From contig JAUXDE010000055.1 in NCBI GenBank assembly GCA_030618495.1, forward strand, positions 1-11,019: a stretch of DNA of 11,019 nt, in the 5' to 3' direction. Below are positions 1 to 6,862 of this stretch, one piece after another; position 1 is the stretch's first letter; every line of letters begins with the position of its first letter. Under the pieces are notes generated by a model. That model was not told where the DNA came from. It searched no databases and saw only the letters and a list, made by a program, of their open reading frames with translations. The position numbers were made by a program, and so were the translations under genes. This DNA is from Clostridia bacterium (GTDB taxonomy: Bacteria > UBA6262 > WVXT01 > JAUXBS01).

Positions 1-29
1 TCTTCCTAAGACCGCTTGGCCTCCGACTT
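1..29 (-). other. Sequencing-adapter contamination at contig end
   Basis: Read on the minus strand, these bases give AAGTCGGAGGCCAAGC followed directly by GGTCTTAGGAAGA. From memory, this is identical to the BGI/MGI (DNBSEQ) forward adapter sequence. In the rimO reading frame they encode residues unlike the conserved radical-SAM segment with its GFPGE-type motif that should precede the downstream residues. Good RimO homology begins exactly at base 30. The stretch is therefore best treated as untrimmed adapter carried into the assembly. Confidence 0.93.
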
Positions 30-419
30 AGGCAGTTCAGGGAACTTCTTGATTTTGTCAGGGAAACAAGGTTTGACAGGGTTGGAGTTTTTGAATACTC
101 AAGGGAGAAGGGGACCAGGGCATACAACTACCCCGCTCAGGTCTCCGAAAGGGTGAAGAAAAGCAGGCTCAGGGCATTAATGCTTGCCCAGCAGAAAGTA
201 TCCGAAGGAATAAACAGGTCGTTTGTAGGCAAACAGATGAAAGTGCTCGTTGACGGGGTGAGCAGTGATAAGCGGGTCTTGCTTTGCCGGACCTACCGGG
301 ATGCGCCGGAGGTGGATGGTTACGTCCTCGTGAAATCCGGAAAGGGAAGAGCCGGTGATTTTTTGAAGATAAAGATTACGGGAGCAAATGCCTACGACCT
401 TACGGGCAAAATAATCTAA
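30..419 (+). CDS. rimO: Ribosomal protein S12 methylthiotransferase RimO, 3' end (partial)
   Basis: This is the C-terminal ~129 residues of RimO, a radical-SAM enzyme that adds a methylthio group to a conserved aspartate of ribosomal protein S12 using two Fe-S clusters. Visible signatures are LLDFV followed by RFDRVGVFEYS, the YNYPAQV segment, and a C-terminal TRAM-type domain over roughly the last 65 residues. The TRAM domain contains DAPEVDG, the APE(V/I)DG hallmark that separates RimO from MiaB, and ends in a GDFLKIKITGA-type strand. The cluster-binding and SAM-binding N-terminal half is missing because the contig starts here. Bases 1-29 keep the frame open but are adapter, so residues read from them should be discarded. 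An internal GTG at 153 is not a real start, since homology continues upstream of it. The stop codon overlaps the ribosome binding site of the next gene, so the two are probably co-transcribed. Confidence 0.93.
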   Translation, partial: RQFRELLDFVRETRFDRVGVFEYSREKGTRAYNYPAQVSERVKKSRLRALMLAQQKVSEGINRSFVGKQMKVLVDGVSSDKRVLLCRTYRDAPEVDGYVLVKSGKGRAGDFLKIKITGANAYDLTGKII

Positions 420-424
420 GGAGG
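418..424 (+). promoter_or_regulatory. Strong Shine-Dalgarno for the GH130 gene
   Basis: AAGGAGG overlaps the rimO stop codon (TAA at 417-419) and lies 7 bases before the ATG at 432. It fixes that start and suggests translation follows directly on from rimO. Confidence 0.85.
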
Positions 425-431
425 AAATTGA

Positions 432-1361
432 ATGGCATCGTTTCAGTTAAAAAGGTATGAGAAGAATCCCATCATTGAGCCGATCATTGAAAATCCGTGG
501 GAAGCCATTATGACTTTCAACACGGCTGCATTACTGCTGGATGACAAGGTTTTTCTTCTGTACAGGGCAAGGGGTACCAGGGGCGGTATATCGAGGATAG
601 GGTACGCGCGCTCGAATGACGGTTTCAAGATTGACGAGAGACTCTCAGAGCCTGTTTACCTGCCTGACCCGATACATGACAGGGAAGCGTTTGGCTGTGA
701 AGACCCGAGGTTAACGATGATTGGCGACAGGATATACATGGTTTATTCGGCATACGGTACGGTACCGGGCATGATGAGCATCCAGAAATGGGTTCAGCTT
801 GCGATAACCTCGATTTCGGTTGATGATTTCAGGAAAAAGAAATGGAACTGGAGCAAGCCCGTTTACCCATTCCCCTACACCGATAACAAGGACGCTTACC
901 TGCTGCCTGAAAAGCACAAGGGCAGGTTTGTCCTGTACCACAGGATACCGCAGCATATATGGGTCGGGTATTCCGATGATGGGAAAAACTTCGTTGACAA
1001 CAATATCATCATGAAGCCCGAGGGCTATGGCTGGGAGTATTATAAAATCGGCGGCGGGGCGCCCCCCATTAAGACGGAAAAGGGCTGGCTGATGGTATAT
1101 CATTCCGTGGACAACAGGTCATACTACAGGCTTGGGCTTGCCTTCCTTGACCTGGAAGACCCGTCAAGGGTGATATACAGGCATCCCGAGCCGATACTTG
1201 AGCCGGGCGAAGTCTACGAGAAAACAGGGGATACTTCCAATGTGACATTCACCTGCGGGGCTGTGATAAAGGACGGGAAGCTCCTGGTGTATTACGGCGC
1301 GGCAGACATGGTCATAGGTGTCGCCTACGCCGACATGAAAGATGTACTGAAATTATTCTAG
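432..1361 (+). CDS. Glycoside hydrolase family 130 protein (beta-mannoside phosphorylase or beta-1,2-mannosidase type)
   Basis: The 309-aa protein has no signal peptide, so it is probably cytosolic. It shows the five-bladed beta-propeller pattern of GH130. Family landmarks are NPWEA..TFN at residues 21-30, LYRARG shortly after, and CEDPRLT around residues 89-95, where D91 matches the GH130 general-acid aspartate. Later blades carry YHRIPQHIW, GGGAPPIKTEKGWL and the C-terminal YYGAAD..I motif typical of the family. Known members either phosphorolyse beta-1,4- or beta-1,2-mannosides to mannose-1-phosphate or hydrolyse beta-1,2-mannosides. Telling these apart depends on phosphate-binding residues that I cannot assign confidently by eye. 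The gene starts 12 bases after rimO with an excellent ribosome binding site. No sugar transporter or other carbohydrate gene lies nearby to suggest the substrate. Family assignment is firm; the exact reaction is open. Confidence 0.9.
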   Translation: MASFQLKRYEKNPIIEPIIENPWEAIMTFNTAALLLDDKVFLLYRARGTRGGISRIGYARSNDGFKIDERLSEPVYLPDPIHDREAFGCEDPRLTMIGDRIYMVYSAYGTVPGMMSIQKWVQLAITSISVDDFRKKKWNWSKPVYPFPYTDNKDAYLLPEKHKGRFVLYHRIPQHIWVGYSDDGKNFVDNNIIMKPEGYGWEYYKIGGGAPPIKTEKGWLMVYHSVDNRSYYRLGLAFLDLEDPSRVIYRHPEPILEPGEVYEKTGDTSNVTFTCGAVIKDGKLLVYYGAADMVIGVAYADMKDVLKLF

Positions 1362-1362
1362 T

Positions 1363-1439
1363 GAATTATGGGGACACGTACCTAATTATTTTAAAGACAT
1401 AACTAGAAAAAAATAATTAGGTACGTGTCCCCATAATTC
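1363..1439. repeat. Perfect 30-bp inverted repeat with 17-nt loop (REP/MITE-like palindromic element)
   Basis: The left arm (1363-1392) and right arm (1410-1439) are exact reverse complements over 30 bp, separated by a 17-nt A-rich spacer (1393-1409). The core of the left arm is GGGGACACGTACCTAATTA. The element begins two bases after the TAG of the GH130 gene. I recall the GGGGACACGTACC/GGTACGTGTCCCC palindrome as recurrent in uncultured and deltaproteobacterial-type genomes near Y1 (IS200/RAYT-like) transposases; that is memory, not a search. The sequence ATTCTA occurs at 1355-1360 and again at 1436-1441, which is too short and too entangled with the arm to call a target duplication. In RNA it would fold into a very stable hairpin that could also separate the GH130 and dnaE transcripts, but no clean U-tract follows. 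Confidence 0.85.
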
Positions 1440-1467
1440 TATCTTATATCTGGAGTTTGAGGTTTTA

Positions 1468-4400
1468 ATGGTTCATTCCGATTTTGTCCATCTTCACGTT
1501 CACACCGAGTACAGCCTACTTGACGGCGCCTGTCCCGTTCTTGACAGTAAGGGCGGACCGGGCAGACTGATCAAAAAGGCTGTCCAGCACAAGATGCCCG
1601 CCCTGGCAATAACCGATCACGGCAACATGTTCGGAACCATAGAATTCTATAATGCGTGCGTGGATGCGGGAATAAAGCCAATAATCGGTTGTGAGATATA
1701 CGTGGCTTACGGCAGCAGGCACGATAAAAAGTCATCCAGGGTTGACGGTGATTCCAGGTATCCTTACAATCATTTGGTACTCCTTGCAAAGGATGACGAC
1801 GGATATAAAAACCTTATGAAGCTTGTAAGTATAGGTTATTTAGAAGGATTCTACTACAAGCCAAGAATAGACAAAGAGGTCCTTGCAGAGCACAGTAAGG
1901 GGCTGATTGGATTGTCAGGCTGCATGAGAGGTGAAATTGCGGGACATATTCTTAAGGATGAAACTGAAAAAGCCAGCCGGGCGATTTCTTTTTACAATGA
2001 CATTTTCGGTAAGGGCGATTTCTACCTTGAACTGATGGACAACGGCATCAGGGAGCAGAAAAAAATCTGCGAGGAATTGATTAAGCTCGGAAAAGAAACG
2101 AACACACCGCTTATCGCCACGAATGACTGCCATTACGTTAACAGGGATGATGCCTATTCCCAGGAAATACTTATGTGTATAGGCATGGGAAAAACCATAG
2201 ACGACCCTTCCCACCTGAAACTGTCAACGCAGGAATTCTACCTTAAATCTCCGCAGGAGATGAAAAAAATCTTTAAGAGTGTACCTGAAGCCATCCGTAA
2301 TACGATAGAAGTTACGGAAAAATGCAACCTTGAAATTGAATTTGGAAGGGTATTGCTTCCCAACTACGAAGCGCCGGAATCATACGAACTTAACGAATAC
2401 CTGAAGAAATTGTGCGAGGACGGGATTGAACAAAGATATGGAAAAGAAACTCCCCGGATAAGGGAACGCCTTGAACATGAACTGGAAGTTATCAGGAAAA
2501 TGGCTTACCCGGGGTACTTCCTTATTGTGTGGGACTTCATAGATTACGCGAAGAAGAACGGTATCCCGGTTGGCCCCGGGAGGGGTTCCGGGGCGGGCAG
2601 TCTCGTGGCTTACCTTCTCGGTGTTACGGAAATTGACCCGCTCAAGTACGGACTGTTGTTTGAAAGGTTTCTCAATATTGAGAGGAGAAACATGCCCGAC
2701 CTTGACATAGACTTTGCCGATACCGGCAGGGACAGGGTAATTAACTACGTAAAAAAGAAATACGGAGAGGAGAATGTTGCCCAGATAATCACTTTTGGCT
2801 CCCTGCTTGCCAGGGCAGTCATAAGGGATACGGGCAGGGTACTCAGTATACCCCTTACCAGGGTTGATGTGATTGCCAAACTTATACCGTTCGGCGATTC
2901 TATCCGGGAGGCGTTGAAATCATCGCGGGAGTTGAAACAGCTTTACGACACGGACAAGTCTGTCAGGGAGCTTCTGGATACCGCCAGGAAGTTAGAAGGG
3001 CTGAAAAGGCACAGCGGTGTTCACGCCGCGGGAACCGTCATCGCGCCCACTAAAATAACGGATTACACTCCATTTGCAGTTACCGGCAAGGGGGTTATCA
3101 CCTCACAGTACGAGGGGAAGTCGCTCGATAAACTGGGGCTGCTGAAGGTGGATTTCCTGGGACTGCGCACTCTAACGCTCATAGATGGGACGATAAAACT
3201 CATAAACGCCAGGCACAAGCTCAAACTGAATCCCGCCGGCATTCCCATTGATGATAAAAAGACCTATGAAATGCTTGGCGAAGCTAAGTCCGCGGGTGTT
3301 TTCCAGCTTGAAAGCGAGGGCATGCGCGACCTCCTGAGAAAGCTGCGTCCCACGGAGTTTTCGGACATCATCGCAGTCAATGCCCTCCACAGGCCGGGCC
3401 CCCTGGGAAGCGGGATGGTGGATGATTTTATTGAGAGGAAACATAAGAGGAAGAGTATTGAGTACGACCATCCTTTGCTTGAACCTGTTCTTAAGGACAC
3501 CTACGGTGTTATACTATACCAGGAGCAGGTGATGAGGATTGCCACGGATATGGCGGGGTTTCCCCTGGGACAGGCGGATATACTGCGCGCCGCAATGGGC
3601 AAGAAGAAACTTGACGTGCTTGAAAAGCAAAGGGAAAACTTTATTGAAGGAGCGGCAAAGAAGAAGATTAATAAAGACACGAGTAATGCCGTTTTTAACA
3701 AGATGGTTACTTTCGGCGGTTACGGGTTCAACAAGTCCCATGCCGCGGCATACGGACTGCTGGCGTACCAGACCGCCTGGCTTAAATGCAATTATCCGCT
3801 GGAATTCATGACAACGCTGCTAAATACCGAAATAGAGAATACCGATAAAATATCATTTTACATAAATGAATGCCAGTCGATGAACATCGTTGTAAAACCG
3901 CCCGATGTTCAGAAATCCGGAAGCAGGTTCAGCGTGGAGGGGGTTGGTGTGCGCTACGGGTTGTCTGCAATAAAAAACATGGGCTCCTCGGCTGCAGTAT
4001 CGGTCGTGAGCGAACGCGGGGACAACGGTGAGTTCAAATCATTCTTTGATTTCTGCTCAAGGGTTGATTCACAGGTGTTGAATAAGCGTATGGTCGAGCA
4101 TCTCGTCAAGGCGGGAGCGTTTGATTCGTTGAGTCCGGGCAGGGCGGCGTTAGCCGACGCGCTCGACGGGGTGCTGGAAAGAGCGGAAAAAGTCCAGCGG
4201 GACAGGCGTTCCGGGCAGACATCCTTTTTTGACAGGATAAGCGCTCCCGGGATGGAACAGGAAATGAGGATACCGACGGTAAAGGAATGGTCGGATGACA
4301 GGATGCTGGCTTACGAAAAGGAGGCGCTTGGATTCTACATATCGGGCCACCCGCTTGCGCGCTATGAGCAGGAGATGAAGAATTATATCAATATAAACAT

Positions 4401-4923
4401 ACATGAGATAATGAAAAAGGAAAAGAGGGGGTCGGTGACGATAGGAGGAATAATACTCCATCTTAAAAGAAAGAAAACAAGAACCGGAAAAATAATGGGT
4501 GTCTTCAAATTAGAGGATCTCACGGGTTCAATAGAGGTAATAGTATTTCCCGATACGTACCAGAAACTAGCGCAGCTGATGGAAGAAGATGAAATGGTCG
4601 TGGTCAGGGGAACCATTGACGAAAGGGATGATACCCCGAAAATTATTACCGATGACATCATTCCCTTTGCCGCCGCCAGGGACAAGCTTATACACGTGAT
4701 TGAACTGAGGCTTTCAACCGCGGGGCTTGAAGAGGAAACCTTGAAGAAACTGCAGGAACTTTTCAGTAAGCACGAAGGGAATTGCCGGGTGAACTTTGAC
4801 CTGAAAACGCTTCATCACGGGAACCTTCATATCAACACCGACTATCACATACGGTTGGATGACACCATGCTGAGGGACATAGAGGAACTGGTCGGCAAGG
4901 AAGCAATCCATCTGTCAAAATAA
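1468..4923 (+). CDS. dnaE: DNA polymerase III subunit alpha (replicative polymerase)
   Basis: This is a full-length 1151-aa DnaE, the catalytic subunit of the chromosomal replicase. Domain order: N-terminal PHP domain (about 6-230); polymerase core with GPGRGSGAGS at 369-378 and the catalytic PDLDIDF motif (D411, D413), with the third aspartate D562 in KVDFLGLRTL; fingers with FNKSHAAAY at 754-762; helix-hairpin-helix region (about 820-900); GHPL linker near 960; OB fold (about 988-1065); and a C-terminal tau-binding-type region. The PHP domain retains what look like all metal ligands: H10, H12, D19, H51, E76, H102, C152, D220 and H222. This is as in Thermus-type DnaE and unlike E. coli, whose PHP domain is degenerate, so intrinsic 3'-5' exonuclease activity is possible. 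The ATG at 1468 is preceded by TGAGG at 1458-1462. The gene stands alone between the palindromic element and a DnaA-box pair. Confidence 0.98.
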   Translation: MVHSDFVHLHVHTEYSLLDGACPVLDSKGGPGRLIKKAVQHKMPALAITDHGNMFGTIEFYNACVDAGIKPIIGCEIYVAYGSRHDKKSSRVDGDSRYPYNHLVLLAKDDDGYKNLMKLVSIGYLEGFYYKPRIDKEVLAEHSKGLIGLSGCMRGEIAGHILKDETEKASRAISFYNDIFGKGDFYLELMDNGIREQKKICEELIKLGKETNTPLIATNDCHYVNRDDAYSQEILMCIGMGKTIDDPSHLKLSTQEFYLKSPQEMKKIFKSVPEAIRNTIEVTEKCNLEIEFGRVLLPNYEAPESYELNEYLKKLCEDGIEQRYGKETPRIRERLEHELEVIRKMAYPGYFLIVWDFIDYAKKNGIPVGPGRGSGAGSLVAYLLGVTEIDPLKYGLLFERFLNIERRNMPDLDIDFADTGRDRVINYVKKKYGEENVAQIITFGSLLARAVIRDTGRVLSIPLTRVDVIAKLIPFGDSIREALKSSRELKQLYDTDKSVRELLDTARKLEGLKRHSGVHAAGTVIAPTKITDYTPFAVTGKGVITSQYEGKSLDKLGLLKVDFLGLRTLTLIDGTIKLINARHKLKLNPAGIPIDDKKTYEMLGEAKSAGVFQLESEGMRDLLRKLRPTEFSDIIAVNALHRPGPLGSGMVDDFIERKHKRKSIEYDHPLLEPVLKDTYGVILYQEQVMRIATDMAGFPLGQADILRAAMGKKKLDVLEKQRENFIEGAAKKKINKDTSNAVFNKMVTFGGYGFNKSHAAAYGLLAYQTAWLKCNYPLEFMTTLLNTEIENTDKISFYINECQSMNIVVKPPDVQKSGSRFSVEGVGVRYGLSAIKNMGSSAAVSVVSERGDNGEFKSFFDFCSRVDSQVLNKRMVEHLVKAGAFDSLSPGRAALADALDGVLERAEKVQRDRRSGQTSFFDRISAPGMEQEMRIPTVKEWSDDRMLAYEKEALGFYISGHPLARYEQEMKNYININIHEIMKKEKRGSVTIGGIILHLKRKKTRTGKIMGVFKLEDLTGSIEVIVFPDTYQKLAQLMEEDEMVVVRGTIDERDDTPKIITDDIIPFAAARDKLIHVIELRLSTAGLEEETLKKLQELFSKHEGNCRVNFDLKTLHHGNLHINTDYHIRLDDTMLRDIEELVGKEAIHLSK

Positions 4924-4971
4924 CGTGTAACCACAAGAAATGGGTGACTAAGTTACAAGGAAATACCGCAC

Positions 4972-4991
4972 TTATTCACAAGTTATCCACA
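4972..4991 (+). promoter_or_regulatory. Tandem pair of consensus DnaA boxes
   Basis: TTATTCACA (4972-4980) and TTATCCACA (4983-4991) both match the DnaA-box consensus TTATNCACA exactly. They point the same way and start 11 bp apart, about one helical turn. They lie in the 139-bp gap between dnaE and the lipoprotein gene. A weaker match, GTAACCACA, sits at 4927-4935 with two mismatches. Two boxes are too few to call a replication origin, and no dnaA, dnaN or gidA is present. DnaA-dependent regulation of the downstream gene, or a DnaA-titration site, is the more modest reading. Confidence 0.55.
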
Positions 4992-5062
4992 ATTCAAAAA
5001 AATCGCTGACAAACCCCGGGTTTTGGGATTTTAACAGGTTATATAGAAATGGTACTGCTAAA

Positions 5063-6379
5063 ATGATTACTAAGATAATTTTAATTATTTTCACGGGTAT
5101 TTACCTCTTTGGCTGTGGAAACGGCAGGGAAGAAAAAACAGAAGCCGTTAAGGCTAAGGGCACTTCAAAAAATGAAACCCGGGGAAGTGAAACTTATCGT
5201 TATATCCAGGAAGGGGTGGAGCATAACAACAAGGGTAAATACTCTGAAGCGATAGAATCCCTGAAGAAAGCTTTAGAAATAAATGATGGAAGCGCTCTGG
5301 TGAAGGAGAACCTGATTACGGTGTACGGCAACTACTGTGTTAAACTTATAAAAGAAGAGGATTTTGAGACAGCTGAGTTAGTCATAAGAGAGGCATCTGG
5401 CATTTTTCCCGAAGATACCCGGCTTAAGAAAATCTATGGACGTGTTCTGACAGAGTATGCTCTAAATAAACATAATGAGGGGAATAAGGAAAGAGCAAGA
5501 TGCCTGCTTGAAGACGCGGTTGTTAATGGTGAGGGAACAGCTGATTCATACAGTTTGCTCGGTAATATTTATTATGGAACCGAAGATAATGAAAAGGCAA
5601 TTTCCTGCTGGGAGAAAGCGCTGGAGCTTGACTCATCCAGGTCAAATACAAGAAGGATGCTGGAGAAAATCAAGAGAGAGTACAGTGTTGAATCATCGTT
5701 TCAGTCCCAGGAACTGGAGCATTTTGAAGTCAGGTTCAACGGCGTAGAGACCTATGATTTCGCCTGGGACGTATTGAAGGTCCTTGATGACGCTTACTAT
5801 GAGATAGGCGGTGAATTTGACGCGCTCCCGCCAAAAAAATATACGGTCATTATCTATACGGGAAAGGAATTTGAGAAAGCATTGATGATTCCCGATTGGA
5901 TAAGAGGCCTTTATGACGGTAAGATAAGAATAAGGATTGGAGACCTGAAGGGTGACATCCGGAAGTTAAAGGAACTGCTTTATCATGAGTACACGCACGC
6001 ATTGCTTCATTACATGCTGGGGGACGATGTTCCGGTATGGCTGCACGAGGGCGTAGCGCAGTACGAGGAACCGGGTTCTTTTGTCCGGCAGGATGAAAAA
6101 AACCTGCTTGTAAGGAATCTGAAGGCAGGTTCCCTGCTCTCACTTTCCGAGATTAATTGGGTTATCGGAGGCAAGAAGTCGTCAGTCGACAGGATATTTC
6201 TTGCGTACATTCAGGCGAAGTCGCTCATGCATTACATTGCAGGTTCTTACAGTAAGTATTCGATACGGTCAATAGTCAAGGAATTTGCGGAATCGAAAGA
6301 CATAAACACGGCGATAGAAAGAGCGCTGGGAATAAACTTAAAACAACTGGAACTTAACTGGAGGGAATCACTTAAATAA
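5063..6379 (+). CDS. Lipoprotein with TPR repeats and a gluzincin (peptidase MA-like) metalloprotease domain
   Basis: The 438-aa protein starts with a short hydrophobic signal ending LFGC (C18). This resembles a lipobox, although F at position -2 is unusual, and suggests lipid anchoring in the cell envelope. Residues about 45-193 contain TPR-type helical pairs, most clearly the unit with KYSEAIESLKKALEIN (59-74) and the unit with DNEKAISCWEKALELD (175-190). The C-terminal half (about 225-438) is a zinc-protease domain: HEYTH at 308-312, then a downstream glutamate in WLHEGVAQY (E329), matching the HExxH...E gluzincin pattern of the peptidase MA-like/DUF1570 group. The zinc ligands and catalytic E309 are intact, so activity is plausible; the substrate is unknown. 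The ATG at 5063 has no clear Shine-Dalgarno, and no alternative in-frame start is visible close upstream. The EamA-type gene follows after 20 bases. Confidence 0.85.
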   Translation: MITKIILIIFTGIYLFGCGNGREEKTEAVKAKGTSKNETRGSETYRYIQEGVEHNNKGKYSEAIESLKKALEINDGSALVKENLITVYGNYCVKLIKEEDFETAELVIREASGIFPEDTRLKKIYGRVLTEYALNKHNEGNKERARCLLEDAVVNGEGTADSYSLLGNIYYGTEDNEKAISCWEKALELDSSRSNTRRMLEKIKREYSVESSFQSQELEHFEVRFNGVETYDFAWDVLKVLDDAYYEIGGEFDALPPKKYTVIIYTGKEFEKALMIPDWIRGLYDGKIRIRIGDLKGDIRKLKELLYHEYTHALLHYMLGDDVPVWLHEGVAQYEEPGSFVRQDEKNLLVRNLKAGSLLSLSEINWVIGGKKSSVDRIFLAYIQAKSLMHYIAGSYSKYSIRSIVKEFAESKDINTAIERALGINLKQLELNWRESLK

Positions 6380-6399
6380 TTTTGTAAAGGGAGATGATT

Positions 6400-6819
6400 A
6401 TGAAGGCTTATTACTGGGCAATATTAGCTGCTCTTATCTGGGGAGTGGCCCCGATTGTGGAGAAAGCGGGTTTGGCGGAGATAAGCCCCATACCGGGGGT
6501 TTTTATAAGGAGCATGGCCGTGTTTATCGGGGGACTGGTAATTGCGGTATTCAGCCCCGGTGTTTTCAAGGCGCTTGCCGGTTACAGCATGAAGTCAATG
6601 CTCCTGATATGCGCGGGCGGGTTGTGCGCCAGCATAATCGGGTCTATTTTTTTCTACCATGCCCTGAAATCAGGGGAAGCATCGAAGGTGGTCCCCATCG
6701 GGGCGTCCTTTCCGCTTGTGAGTTTCATCCTTGGCGTGATTTTCCTTAATGAAGGGGTGACGGTGGCAAAGGTGGCTGGAATGGCGCTGGTTATTGCAGG
6801 CATATATCTTTTAAAGTAA
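6400..6819 (+). CDS. Single-domain EamA/DMT-family membrane protein
   Basis: This is a 139-aa, very hydrophobic protein with about five membrane-spanning segments (near 4-22, 30-49, 61-83, 88-108 and 115-137). It fits one EamA unit of the drug/metabolite transporter superfamily: N-terminal ALIWGVAPIVEK, the central FFYHALKSGEASKVVPI segment, and the final FLNEGVTVAKVAGMALVIAG. Most EamA transporters have two such units (about 300 aa). Half-size members are known and are thought to work as dimers. The substrate cannot be told. Two ATGs are possible: the one at 6394 directly abuts the ribosome binding site AAAGGGAG (6386-6393), while the one at 6400 has about 6 bases of spacing and is preferred. 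It is probably co-transcribed with the lipoprotein gene, but no functional link is evident. Confidence 0.85.
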   Translation: MKAYYWAILAALIWGVAPIVEKAGLAEISPIPGVFIRSMAVFIGGLVIAVFSPGVFKALAGYSMKSMLLICAGGLCASIIGSIFFYHALKSGEASKVVPIGASFPLVSFILGVIFLNEGVTVAKVAGMALVIAGIYLLK

Positions 6820-6825
6820 CGCAAT

Positions 6826-6844
6826 AGTGTAGTAAAACTACACT
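6826..6844. repeat. Perfect 8-bp inverted repeat before the recombinase gene
   Basis: AGTGTAGT (6826-6833), a 3-base AAA spacer, then ACTACACT (6837-6844) form an exact dyad between the EamA-type stop and the ribosome binding site of the recombinase. No T-run follows, so it is not a classic terminator. It could be a transcript hairpin affecting translation of the TTG-started gene, or a dyad operator for a dimeric repressor. Confidence 0.6.
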
Positions 6845-6862
6845 GGGCCGGGAGGAAACCGA

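Noticed and set aside
711-1103. 130-aa minus-strand open frame inside the GH130 gene
   Set aside because: It lies wholly opposite a gene with strong family motifs, shows no recognisable domain or ribosome binding site, and is best explained as an antisense shadow.
3172-3741. Several overlapping minus-strand frames of 66-99 codons opposite dnaE
   Set aside because: They overlap each other in different frames and lie opposite conserved polymerase motifs; they are codon-bias shadows.
5011-5028. Short GC-rich dyad AAACC-CCG-GGTTT as a dnaE terminator
   Set aside because: The stem is only five base pairs and no proper T-run follows, so it is too weak to call.
4924-5062. Full replication origin downstream of dnaE
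   Set aside because: Only two good DnaA boxes are present, without a convincing AT-rich unwinding region, further boxes or the usual origin-linked genes.
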